DNA of 64,000 nucleotides, taken from positions 8,050,001 to 8,114,000 of the forward strand of contig NC_135566.1 in the NCBI RefSeq assembly GCF_964340395.1. The letters are read 5' to 3'. The notes below the pieces were generated by a model. It was given only the letters and a program-made list of their open reading frames with translations, was not told the origin of the DNA and did not search any database. The DNA is from Glandiceps talaboti (Eukaryota; Hemichordata; Enteropneusta; Spengelidae). Shown here piece by piece: positions 11,591 to 51,242 of the stretch. Position 1 is the stretch's first letter. Every line of letters starts with the position of its first letter. The position numbers were made by a program, and so were the translations under genes.

Positions 11591-12299
11591 CAGACAGACA
11601 GACAGACAGACAGACGATTAAGTTTCTTTGCACTTTCCAAATAATCAAAAGTTAAAAAAAAAATTCTTGCGCATACTCATCGCTGCTTCGGTTGTTTCTG
11701 GTATGACGTAATGTTTCCGGCGGTAACACAGTTTTCTCACCAAAGGTGGATGTGTAAACGACCTAATACGATAAAGTGGCGACCGCAATGTGACAACTAA
11801 AGTTGACGGAACCGAACACTGTACTATCCACCGATGACCTGATACGAGGTGACAGGATGATGTGGGTCCTTGGAGTAGGTCTCAGAAGAGCACGTTCATT
11901 ATTTCACCTTTATACCACACTTACTGACAGAGAAAGCACACACTTCATCGTCCTAGTGCAACGCGAAATTGTGCATATACCTTTGTATCAGTTAAAAAAA
12001 TCCATGTGTCGATACTGCAACGAAAGCACGGTACGGTTCTCCGGGTGGTTGTAATCCGGTGTAAAATAAGATATTTCCTTCAGACCCATCGACATTTCAT
12101 TTGCATTAATATTGGAGTAATAAATAGTTCCGACGACGGCTGTTTCTGATGTGTATGGGTATTTTTCCCCTTTTCGTATTGATACCCTTTAAGGAAGCAT
12201 ATATCCAAAGTTTCAGTAGAACAAATATGCATTTACATGAAATCTTTGAAATTCCCGGAAAAGCCCTTCACACTAAAGTGAAGAAAAGGCTGTGCTGTT
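9787..12299. other. Intergenic region upstream of MED13
   Basis: This holds the CATA/GACA tract (11411-11615) and an unassigned 83-codon frame (11803-12054, non-ATG start) with no recognisable motif. I see no other structure. Confidence 0.45.
11411..11615. repeat. Compound (CATA)n(CACA)n(GACA)n microsatellite
   Basis: About 135 bp of tacata units, interrupted by ca runs, changes abruptly to about 65 bp of gaca units. The long open frames on both strands (YIHTYIHT, VCMYVCMY) are by-products. Confidence 0.95.
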
Positions 12300-12524
12300 A
12301 CGATCTGACTACATATTAATCAAGGCCAGGAACCACGTGACCGTAATTAACCAATCCTCGTCGAGGTAATTACCGCCTTGTATTTTCCATCACTAGTCGC
12401 CATTACACTGTCCAATTGTGAATTTTCCGATCAAATTGGACTCGATTTTGACGCAGTTTTTGGAAGTCGAATCGCGATCTATTACCGAAAGTCCTCCTAG
12501 TACCGGTGAAGTCATGCTTGGAGC
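12300..12524 (+). promoter_or_regulatory. Probable MED13 promoter and 5' UTR
   Basis: The 225 bp before the MED13 ATG carry an E-box CACGTG in the strong context ccacgtgacc (12334-12339), a CCAAT box (12351-12355), and cgccatt near 12398 resembling a YY1 core. No TATA box is evident. The transcription start is not determined. A four-codon uORF (12514-12528) lies at its end. Confidence 0.45.

Positions 12525-12528
<4 letters not shown>
12514..12528 (+). promoter_or_regulatory. Upstream ORF overlapping the MED13 start codon
   Basis: ATG CTT GGA GCA TGA. The stop codon TGA (12526-12528) overlaps the MED13 ATG (12525-12527) in the four bases ATGA. The uORF lies only 11 nt upstream, so any MED13 mRNA starting further upstream contains it. 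The uORF ATG has G at -3 and the MED13 ATG has A at -3. Leaky scanning or termination-reinitiation are possible. Confidence 0.5.
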
Positions 12529-40847
<28,319 letters not shown>

Positions 40848-40877
40848 GTAAGGCATGTTGCAGCTACTGTACTGACT

Positions 40878-41810
40878 ACTTTCTCCTCTACTCCACAGAG
40901 AGGGGGGTTAGTTGGTATATTAGTTTGTAATATTATCTGATTTCCCTTCAAGTTCACCAAGAGGGGAAGTTAGTTAGTATATATGTTTGTAACTTGTTAG
41001 CTGGTTTCTCCTCTAGTCCTCAGAGAGGGGAAGTTAGTTGGCATATTTGTTTGTAATGTTGAGTTGTTTTCCCCTCTAGTCCATAGAGGAGAGAACTTAG
41101 AGAGTATGTTACAACTAACCTGTTGACTGGTTTCTCCTAGTCCACAGAAAGGAGAGGTTAGTTGCTATGTTAGTTTGTAACTTGAGTTGTTTTCGATTGC
41201 TTCTAGTCCATAGAGGGGAAAGGGGTAAAGTTAGCTCGTATTTTACAACTAACTTGCTTCCTGGTTTCTCCTCTAATCCACAGAAAGGGGAGGATAGTTA
41301 ATATGTTAGTTTGTAACATTGAGTGACTTTCATCTCTCTCTGCTCCGGAGAGAGGGAAGGCTAGTGGATGTGGTAGTCTTTTATGTGCTGACTGGTTTTC
41401 CCTAGACCCTGAGAGGGAAAGCTTGTGGGTATAATAAGTAAAATTGTCTGATTTACCATTAAGTCCATCAAGAGGGGAAGTTAGTTAGTATATTTGTTTG
41501 TAATTTGCTGGCTGGTCTCCCCAAGTCCACTCTGAGGAGTGGTTAGTTAGTACATTGGTTTGCACCATATGATTTTCATCGCTCTCTGGTCCAGAAAGAG
41601 GGTAAGTTAGTCATTTTGTCAGTGTGTAACATTCTTTCTCTCTTTTTTACTTGAGAGGGGAAGTTAGTGTGTTACTGCTATACTTTCTGACTGTTTCCCC
41701 GGTCAAATTTATGTTGAGGAAAGTTGGTACGTTTGTTTGTGTCATTGAGTGACATTTTTCTCTTGTCAATAAAGAGGGGAGGTCAGTTGGTTTGTTAATT
41801 TATAACAGTC
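40878..41810. repeat. Minisatellite of splice-acceptor-like units, about 63 bp, about 15 copies
   Basis: The units read roughly tggtttctcctctagtccacag, then agaggggaagttagttgg, then tatgtttgtaac. Each carries a pyrimidine run followed by cag or tag and a purine run. The copies are diverged and lengths vary. The array begins 31 bp after the MED13 exon 4 donor. Confidence 0.85.
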
Positions 41811-42423
41811 ACGTTGACAGGTTATTTTTCATTTCAGTTATAAGTTGTCAACGCGCGACACCTTGCGATATCTCTCTGTTATTCTCAAGTCCCTTCTTCT
41901 GCTGAACAGCTGAACTGAAGTTGCTGGGCAGAACTAGAACATTGTAAACTCGACTGTGTTGTATTTTGTCACTGTAAAATGAAACCTGAATATTATGAAA
42001 ATTCACGTTTGTTGTCATTTGCGCTATGGAACCATTCAAGTTGTCATTCACTACATGTAGTTGTCTGTGTCCTGATATTGCTGTATTGGATACTGACAAT
42101 TCGGTATTAGTTACTATAAGTCCTATACGTTTACCATGGAGAACAGATAAACATTCTCAACTTTTGCAAATTTCAACTAGAACAGATAACATTCCCTGCT
42201 TGTCCAATTTCAAATAGCCACCCCATATGTACTACTCTTAGAGGTGGTATCTTAAGCATTGATGTGGCTCGATGTCAAAGCATATGGAAGAATTCCAAAA
42301 AGTAGGAGGTAAAGTATACACAAGGCAGATGGAGAAACCATTAGAAAATACTGTCAAAATAGAGGGTAGAAATGATTGTTTACATGTATGTCAGAGTATA
42401 TTAGTGTTTGTCCTGATGTCCCC

Positions 42424-42553
42424 ATCACCACAGTGTATGGTAGTGTTGTATACTAGTATATCACCACAGTGTATGGTAGTGTTGTTTATATCACCACAGT
42501 GTATGGTAGTGTTGTATCTTGATGTCTACATCACAGTGTATGGTAGTGTTGTA
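42424..42553. repeat. Minisatellite, four copies of tatcaccacagtgtatggta-type unit
   Basis: Units start near 42424, 42461, 42491 and 42530 (30-39 bp). The core cacagtgtatggtagtgttg is identical in all four, so the array is young. Confidence 0.85.
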
Positions 42554-43094
42554 GGGATGAGTTTTCTGGTATGTTGCAAGTTCATTACAGGTCGGAGATC
42601 TCCTTTAAATTCATTTGCCACAATCAAGTATGTTGTGTCTACGTAGCCCTGCTTGTGAACTCCTAGCCATATCATTCCATCCACTCATCTTTCTTAGTGA
42701 CTCATGATTTAGTTGCATTTAAAACTTTTTTTTTTTCCATTCCATTTCTTGTCGATACTATGTACATACTACAGAGGAGAAAAATTACTGTCTCTTAAAG
42801 TTAAAGTCAATATATATGCAAAGATAGAATGACCCATAGCTTATGGTATGATGTGTGATTTGATCTTTAAAGTCCTTTGAGGACAGGTGACATGACAGTT
42901 GGAGATAAGAGATTTCTAGCTTCACATAATTTATGGCTTTTACTGATTTTAGTTTCAGTATTCAACACCAGGAATAACTCATATTCGTGGCGTTTGATAA
43001 AGAGGAACATGTTCTCTCTGCATGATTAGAAATAAATAAGTAGCCAGCTACATCAGCAAAGGAGAAAGGAGACTGAATCATTGCACTTGTCTTA

Positions 43095-43540
43095 ATTTTA
43101 ACCAATCAGATATCAATAAAGGGATTTGAAATTTTGAATTCACAAAATCCTAGCTAATCAGATGTTGATGATCAGATTCAAAGCATGTAAATTCAGTTCT
43201 AGCCAATCAGATGTGGACAAGATACAAAAAAATGCACAGTTCTAGCCAATCAGATGTTGACAATAAAATCCAAAACAATGCACAATTCTAGCCAATCAGA
43301 TGTTGACAATAAATTCAAAACAATGCACAATTCTAGCCAATCAGATGTTGACAATAAAATTCAAAACAATGCATAATTCTAGCCAATCAGATGTTGACAC
43401 TAAAATTCAAAAGATTGACACTGATTATGCATATCTACATCACCAGGGGAAGACTGAAGTATTAACGACATTTGACCAATCAGATCTCAACAATAAGATT
43501 CAAAACATTAAATTTGCTGAATTTCGACCAATCATTTTTC
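43095..43540. repeat. 46-bp minisatellite with an NF-Y CCAAT box per unit
   Basis: The unit is roughly attctagccaatcagatgtt then gacaataaaattcaaaacaatgca. Eight CCAAT cores occur at 43102, 43203, 43246, 43292, 43337, 43383, 43476 and 43528, with a degenerate one (ctaat) near 43154. The middle copies are nearly identical; the flanks are older. Confidence 0.88.
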
Positions 43541-44578
43541 TCCAAGGGTACTCTAACCTTTGACCTTGATTATGCATATAGATCAGTCATAGGGAGGTAT
43601 CAATGACAAAGCTGAATAATTAATGTCACTGAGGATCCAACAACCTACATCAACTGCCGTCCTTATCTTCAGCCCACTTTGCACATATATAACCTTTCAT
43701 TGTCTGCACTGGTGATCTACCGACTGATCGCAGACAATTATGTGTATCAGAAAAGAATTATGAAGGCCTACAAACCATTAATTATGTAAAATATATAGCA
43801 AGATGTAATAGTGTTCATGTAAATTTATGTGTTGTGTAGTGAGAGGTCAGGACTTGGGAGTATACAGCTTGTAAATTTCACTGTAAGACATACAGTACAG
43901 TTCCTTGAATTTGACAGTGTTGAAATAATAAGAACAAATGGTAACTATGGAAACAGATACAGCAAAATGTTACACCTGTTTAGTGTGCATATTCATTCCT
44001 TTATTATATTTTATCATGCTTGTTTTGTCTATTTTGAAGCAATAGTATTTTGACATGTTGACACACAATTTCGAAGCATGATTTGGCAAGAAATTTGGGG
44101 AAAAAAATGACCTAAGGTCTTTTGTGTTGTTATGAAAAAGAAATCACATTATGACTGGTATTTCAGCATTTGACGATAGCACTAATAAACCTGTGTTCCC
44201 TCGAACCATTTCACAGAAAAGTATTGATACTAATTACTATGAACTGTACCAGATACAGACTTTTGTACGATAACATTTGAAACAATTGTGACGTTTCAAT
44301 CCGTCAAGTATCCAACTGTTCTTTAAAAAAAAGTAAGTTGGAATGTAAAATATAGTCACTTGTGTGACAGTTATCTTGACACAAATTGTGACGTTTTGAT
44401 CCGTCTACTATAAAACTTGATAACAATCTTTTCAAATTACTATTCCAAAGTGACTATATGTAAGTGTCCAATTTGATTCTGTGGTCAGTTCTGACATGAC
44501 AGTCATTGCAAAGCTTAACACAATTAGTGTAGCAGGTGTGATCAGTGACAATTGCTTTAGTTGGCTGTGGCAGTCAAA

Positions 44579-44592
44579 AGGTCAAAAGGTCA
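44579..44592 (+). promoter_or_regulatory. Perfect DR2 nuclear-receptor element
   Basis: AGGTCA-aa-AGGTCA, two exact half-sites separated by two bases, preceded by an AGTCA-aa run. DR2 is a known retinoid-receptor/RXR spacing. It is intronic; function is not shown. Confidence 0.4.
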
Positions 44593-46709
44593 AATCAAAG
44601 GGCCGAGGCAGATGCATGATTTATTTCACAGTGAATGTGAATTCTAAAGAAACACCATAGTGACAACTACAAAGATGTGACCGATAGTTATGAGGGTATC
44701 ATTTACTGTATATTAATCAAAGTTAGTTTTTCATCATAAAACCACAACTTTTCATCCTGTGAATACTAAGTCTTGTATATCGTGAGGTTTTTGGTCTTGT
44801 CTAGTAGACAGATCTTGGATATGTATTTCAATGAAAGATACGGGTAGGGGTCTTTTATTAACCGATGATGATGCAGGAGTGATTCAGACAATAGCTAGCT
44901 ATGGAGTCACTAAAAACTAGATTCCCTTATTTTGTCGCTCTAAACACTACAGTGCTCAAAAAACATAATTTTCTCGCTACCAGCTAGAGACAAATTTTTA
45001 GGAATTCTGCTACCTTGCTGCTTATATAAATAACAATTATATAAACTTCCATGTTGTACGTGCGAAATTGTTGTATACAAAATAATTTTTTCCAATGTGA
45101 ACTTTTTTTTCCGCATATCTCAGTTTGAGAAATCTATACTGTCATGAAATGGAATGCCATTACTTACTGTAATGTGAGTAATATATAAAAATCAATTCCC
45201 TTGTCTGGTAGATGGGTACTGTTACTTACAATGTCATGAAAGATTTTATTATTTAAATAGTAATATGTACTTGTATACATGATAAGGTTTTATATTTCAT
45301 GACACAAAATCTACTATTATCGTTCAAATGCTTCCTTTTCAAAGGTGAATCAACCATGTAATGACAATGGATAGAATTAGAATTACTTTTTACAGAGCAT
45401 TAATTGTGAACACAAACTGTCTATTGCAATCTTGATAGATTTAGAGTTCTAGAAATTTCTTTGAAACTCCCTAACCACCTGATTCGTTTCAATCTCATTC
45501 CTGTGAGTGATTACACTCGTATCCTAAGGATATCTAGCTGTATAGCTAGTATGGCGCTACTTAGAAGTGGCAACATTTATAGACCAAGAGACTGATAAAT
45601 ATCCATCACACGGATGTTTCAATGTGTGCAATCAATAACGTTGTCATCCGTTACCTCGGCTATGATTTATTACATATCAGAAAGATTAGGGATGCCACAT
45701 AGATTATTTGAAAATATGTGCGAATGTGATTGAGAAAATGGTGAACCGACGATGTCCTAGTTTTAAAAGTACAAAATATACAGCAGCACCTTTACTTAAC
45801 TGAGGTGTTTAAGATATACAAAATGCAAAGACAGATTATTGTAATTATGTCCCATCGAGAAGGAAATTTATTGTTGAAAATTGAAAACATACTGTTGGTA
45901 ATTGAGTACTTTGGCCTCGGTGACATTTGCAGGTGTTTATTGCAGTCTCTATTGTCGTACATTTCCATGCGTTTTCAGGAATATTAGATTTGGTTTAATG
46001 TGGGCAGTGTGTGATATCGAGGATAAATGCCAGACGTTGAATTCTGTATGACATTTGCCAGTTAATACACGGTGACAGCATAGACTTTAAGTAGATAGTT
46101 TACGTTGGAAAATCAGTCTGGCTGTCTATGGTCCATAATCTGAAGTCACGCTGCCCAAGAGGCACTGCATGGCTTGGATAATAATATGTTGTTGATGAAT
46201 ATTTGAAAGGCTGGAGTAGTTGGGGCAGTGTAGAGGTATTCCCCAGGAAGACTAGGAAGGATTTATGATGTTAGTCTGATTGGCCAGCTGTTGACCACAC
46301 TGAAAGATTAATCTATAAGGAATATATGTGGTTTCAATTCACCTGTGGCCAGCCATTTCCCCTGACTCTTCATTATCGTCATTCCATTGGCAAATGTCGG
46401 GTCTGGAGTTACTCTGTGCATAGGAAAGTGCGATGGAAATGTTTGCCCAGACATACCATTTTTGGCATGTCTTTTACATATCCAGCAAGCACCTGTATAA
46501 TATACTTGTAGTGGTACTAGTAGTGAGTTTGCTGGGATTCTAGTTTTCAGGTAACAAGGAGAGAAATCAAATCAAATTCCTGACTGACCCTTAATTTTCG
46601 GTTAGAGTTCAAATCAAAATTATGATATGTCCAATTCAGTGTGTCTTCAGCGAAAGACAAAAAATGTTGTTGTAGGTCAAAATGATGAACACTTGGTTTT
46701 CTTAAAAGT

Positions 46710-46815
46710 TATGAATCACCACCTAGGATACTACATAACACCAAATTTTTGTACGTTACAAGAAATTGCCGAGTGTCAGTGACGAGTCAAATTGACGTTG
46801 ACCTAGAGAACACAC
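46710..46815. repeat. Dispersed repeat family D, single copy
   Basis: acaccaaattttt.tac..tacaagaaattgccg and gttgacctagagaaca match the tandem copies at 61240-61545. Confidence 0.55.
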
Positions 46816-47409
46816 TGATGTCTAGGACATTTTGCGGATTGTACCAGATTTTCCTTCTCTGGTAGGCTGAAAGATCTGTCATTGTTTCCACTCCAGTAAT
46901 ATGCTCCTTATATGGGGTTAACGAGTTGTTACATAAGGAGATCAAGGACCAGATCTTTGGCATGACCTCTGTTGTATAGTTCTGAAACCATAGCAAAAAT
47001 GCTAATGTTTATTTCAAAAAAAAAAATGTGTCATTCATTATGTTGAGACCAATTCTGTGGATGCCATATTTCAGTTTAATGCAATACCTATGTCATGATA
47101 TGAATGAGAAGCCATAAAGGAGCTTGAACATAATACATACTAGGTAACAATCGCTGTTTTAGTTATTCAAAAAGTGAGAGCATACATGCTGAGCCAACCA
47201 TATGTTGTCTGAAATAAAATACCAAGACTGACATATTGCACACATCACCAACAACTACCAGTCATAAAAAATGATTTTTACTGGACTCAGGTATGCAAGG
47301 TTCAGGGTATTGATGACACATTAATCATATTAAAAATATAGAGTGATATTTTGCCTTTGACTGCATATTAATCAAGTTAAAAATTGCCTACTAGGATACA
47401 AACAACTTT

Positions 47410-48057
47410 ACATAACATAATGATTATTGCCACCCGACATACAAAAAAACTACATAGCCGTAGTTGCCACCTAGCATACAAACAAAAGTACATAGCAATA
47501 TTTGCCACCTACATGTAGCATACCAAAAGACCTCTACATAGCGATTGTTGCCACCCAACATACAAAAAACATTACATAGCAATAGTTGCTACCTAGCATA
47601 CAAAAAACAGTACATAGCGATAGTTGCCACCTATCATTAAAAAAACCCCACAACATAGCAATAGTTGCCACCAAGCATATAACATAGCAATAGTTGCCAT
47701 GTAGCATGTAAAATTAAAAAAACCACTACATAGGTAGCAATAGTTGCCACCTAGCATACAAAAAACACAACATAGCAATAGTTGCCACCTAGCATATAAC
47801 ATAGCAATAGTTGCCATGTAGCATATAAAAACACAACATAGCAATAGTTGCCACATTAGCATATAAAAAAACACTATATAGCGATAGTTGCCATGTAGCA
47901 TATAAAAACACAACATAGCAATAGTTGCCACATTAGCATGTAAAAAAACACTACATAGCGATAGTTGCCACCTAGCATACAAAAAACAACATAGCAATAG
48001 TTGCCATGTTAGCATTTAAAAAACACTACATAGCGATAGTTGCCACGTTAGCATATA
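47410..48057. repeat. Minisatellite, about 17 copies of a unit of about 38 bp
   Basis: The unit is roughly acatagcaatagttgccacc then tagcatacaaaaaacac. Two subtypes alternate (gccacc.tagcat and gccatgtagcat) with lengths of about 30 and 45 bp, hinting at higher-order structure. The minus-strand 140-codon frame (47593-48015) is an artefact of the repeat. Confidence 0.88.
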
Positions 48058-48414
48058 TTTTATTTGTCATGTTCAATAAGAATACACATGGTAGATAATC
48101 TGTGAATGTGGTGTTAATAATAACTGAGTCTCTCATTCCATTCATGTAACTATAATTGCATTCTCAATACAACATTGAATTCCACCATTTTGTTAAATGG
48201 CTAACAAATTACACTGTTGTTAATGTCTGAAAGAGTTACAAAGAGCAAAACTGTACCGTTTGAATAAAAGTGATTAATATTTGTATGTACAGTTTTGTAA
48301 ATCAGTACAGCGTAGCAATTATGTGTGCAAATTTTGTTTTGTAGAATATATATAATATTTGCCTGCTGGTTAGAACAATAATTGTGCATTTTTTTTGTTC
48401 ACTTGTTCTATTTC

Positions 48415-48456
48415 TGAATGAATGAATGAATGAATGAATGAATGAATGAATGAATG
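48415..48456. repeat. (TGAA)n microsatellite
   Basis: About 10 perfect tetranucleotide units. Confidence 0.95.
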
Positions 48457-48699
48457 GCAAGTATGCCAAGTCCAATATGGTCCCAGATGTATTGAATGAC
48501 CCATTTTATATAATGCATTTGACAAAATTCAGTGTATTAAGACATTATTGTCTTTTGTATGTGCCTTGCAGACTTAATATTTGTAAAATTAAAAAAAAAA
48601 GGATTGATTGCTCTTCTTGCTAAAATTGACAAAATTTAGAAATACACAAAATGTATGTACAGCTCAGTTCAGTGTTGTAGAAAAGCAACTGTGTTCTGA

Positions 48700-48895
48700 A
48701 TGTATGTATGTATGTATGTATGTATGTATGTATGTATGTATGTATGTATGTATGTATGTATGTATGTATGTATGTATGTATGTATGTATGTATGTATGTA
48801 TGTATGTATGTATGTATGTATGTATGTATGTATGTATGTATGTATGTATGTATGTATGTATGTATGTATGTATGTATGTATGTATGTATGTATGT
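48700..48895. repeat. (ATGT)49 microsatellite
   Basis: 196 bp of uninterrupted ATGT, the longest pure tetranucleotide run in the window. Its Met-Tyr-Val-Cys reading frames are artefacts. Confidence 0.97.
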
Positions 48896-50289
48896 GTTTT
48901 GGCTCTAAATTTATTTTAGCTCAATTAGCTGAGACGTTTTTTTGCACCAAAATAAATCACTTTGATAAATAACTTTAGTTGGTAAATTCTGAGTTACTAC
49001 AGGTAATATACAGTTGGGTGTAAATTAATGTATCAACTTACAAAATTGATATGTCTATAAATATGCTGTAGTCAAAATGTTTTCTTGCCAAATGAAACGA
49101 AAGTGTAAATGTTGTCTTTCCGCCAACTTATTTGTGCCCTAAAATAGTAAGTCTACAGTATTGAGCAATGTAGGAATATAAAGTAGGTGTCAGTTTAATT
49201 ATTTGCTAGTTCATTGGGAAGGTCAAATCTCTGAGGTCAAATCCCTGAGGTGATGAAGGTCAAGGTGTTTTGAAATAACAAATTCTGTAATTATCACGTA
49301 CCTAATTTGTATTGCGGTCAGCTACATTATTGAATACTGTTGATAAATGTAATCTGACATTAGTCCGACCTTTGACCCTGGAAAATTATATAGTCTCAAC
49401 CATATTGTTATTGAGGGCAGGGCGAATTAATCCATAAAAAGTGTGAACAGGGATTTGTGAAAATTTAGGAGATGTAATTTTAATAGCATGTAATAGCTAA
49501 TGTACTGCAGTAGTGCAGCTATAAAGTACAGTTTTATCGAAGGTATGTAGTATGAATATGCTATGTTTGAATTGTAATATTTAGTAAATAGCTAATGTGT
49601 TATCTATGGCCATTAATGTCAGTTCATCATCATAATGTACTCAGGGTCATAGGAAATAAGAAGGCAGTGTTCTCTCTCAAGACAAGGTGGTGCCCAATCC
49701 TGTGTGTTATTTCTTAGCACCCTTTCAGGAAAATGAAAACCATTCTCCAGTCAACTTAGTTCATCCAAAAAACCCCAAAAAAACGGTATTAGCTTCCAAA
49801 TATTCTATTGCTGGTTGTTACCTGGCAACAACAGAAGATGTTACTGGTTATTGATGGACCCTTCTGTGAAAAAGTTATGTGGAGAACATGGCTGTTAGTG
49901 TTTAGGGCAAGTCCATTGATTTTATTTTCTTTCCTTATACACTTGACTAGTTATATGACAAGACAAGTAGCTAATGTACATGCAGTAAGCTAAGCATACA
50001 GTCGCCTATCCCAATGTACATACAAAACAAAAGGCCATTGCACACTGCAAAAAAGGGAAATTGAGAATACAGCGCCCTCGCTCAAATTGGGGGTATCATC
50101 ACCTCATAGTACCGTTTCTTAAGAACTTTTGTCCCTTGGTATTCTGTAGAAGTGTAAATCCGGGATGTTTTTCATATTGTTCAGACATCGAGTAAAGCAG
50201 CAGTGCTCTATGATTAACCGAGTAACCTATACCATGTATACCCCCAAGGTACACATGCACAGACAGGAAGTAGAGCGCCACCATGGCAA

Positions 50290-50430
50290 ATTTTGGTAAG
50301 GTCTATACCATACACATGTAGGACTTTTTAGCCCATGTATACAGGGTAAACTTTTGTAATTCACAAGCAGGACACTTAGCTCCAGTACCAGCGTAAACGT
50401 TTCCATATCACAGGCAGGACGTCTAGCCTA
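50290..50430. repeat. Degenerate tandem repeat, unit about 55 bp
   Basis: cacatgtaggac.ttttagcc, cacaagcaggacacttagc and cacaggcaggacgtctagcc occur in order, with aaacttttg/aaacgtttcc between them. Confidence 0.55.
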
Positions 50431-51087
50431 CTGCATGTTCAGGAAATGGGGATATTTCTAGTAGTGGTTCAAATTGGTATGTTAAACAGAAGAAAAACTA
50501 CTTACCTGTTATTCAAGCTATAAATTTGTACAAGTAATGTTATATCAATATGCACTTAGTACATGTGTAGGTTTTTTTGTAATGATGTATCATATATTAT
50601 AGACCGTGATAAAAGTGTCTATACAGTGGACATACACAGAAAAGAGGTAAACATATCATGGATCTGTCACCAGTGCCATGGAGTCAGGAGTTCGTTGAGG
50701 GCAATCACTGTGTTCATGTCAAGAAAACCAGACAGGTCAGCTGGTGGTTGACATGGTAATGATGACTAAGTTGAGTCGTGTGGCCAGCATTTCCTCAACT
50801 TTCACTTCATCAAGGAAATGGTACAATCACTCGTGTCGTGCGTAAAGTACATTATTATTTTCCAAACTACATACCGTACAAGTTATTAGGGACAGGAATA
50901 GTTGTTAGTTTGATGGAATGTTGTTTAATCCATGGCTGTAAAGTGTTTTTATTCCCAACGTTTCAACCTAACATGAAGGATGGATGGTGTTCTTTATAGG
51001 GTGAACGCTAGCCCAACCCATCAGAAACATTTGTTAATTCTGGTGATGAACGAGACAAGGTTATGATATCACCTCAGTTACACTAGA

Positions 51088-51242
51088 GGCCTGGTTCAGA
51101 TTTGAATTAAATTTATGTGTGAAAAGCAGTTGTCTGGCAGAGGTGTTAAAAAGCTGACCCAGAATAAAAGAATAATCCTATTGATGCCACTGATAAGATA
51201 ACACTATTGCAAAAACCTGGGATTGAATCCCTGAACTTTAAA
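51088..51242. repeat. Dispersed repeat family A, copy 2
   Basis: Aligned with 16560-16707 in the same orientation. This copy has an insertion (aggtgttaaaaagctgac) and its internal hairpin is decayed. gggattgaatccc near the 3' end is itself a short palindrome. Confidence 0.7.

Noticed and set aside
11115-11648. 177-, 118- and 93-codon frames of Cys-Val-Tyr or His-Thr repeats
   Set aside because: They are translations of CATA/GACA microsatellites; the same applies to 5791-6102, 7762-8221, 28736-29021, 30797-31213, 38518-38919 and 48608-48972.
41838-41920. Candidate MED13 exon 5 after the good acceptor ttttcatttcag
   Set aside because: In the required phase it reads SYKLSTRDTLRYLSV... and reaches a stop after about 25 codons, with no similarity to the MED13 block expected there.
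47593-48015. 140-codon minus-strand frame (MLTWQLLLCC...)
   Set aside because: It is a frame through the 38-bp minisatellite, without start context, splice sites or domain.
47410-48057. RFX half-sites (gttgccat) in every minisatellite unit
   Set aside because: The second half (RGYAAC) is absent, so they are not X-boxes.
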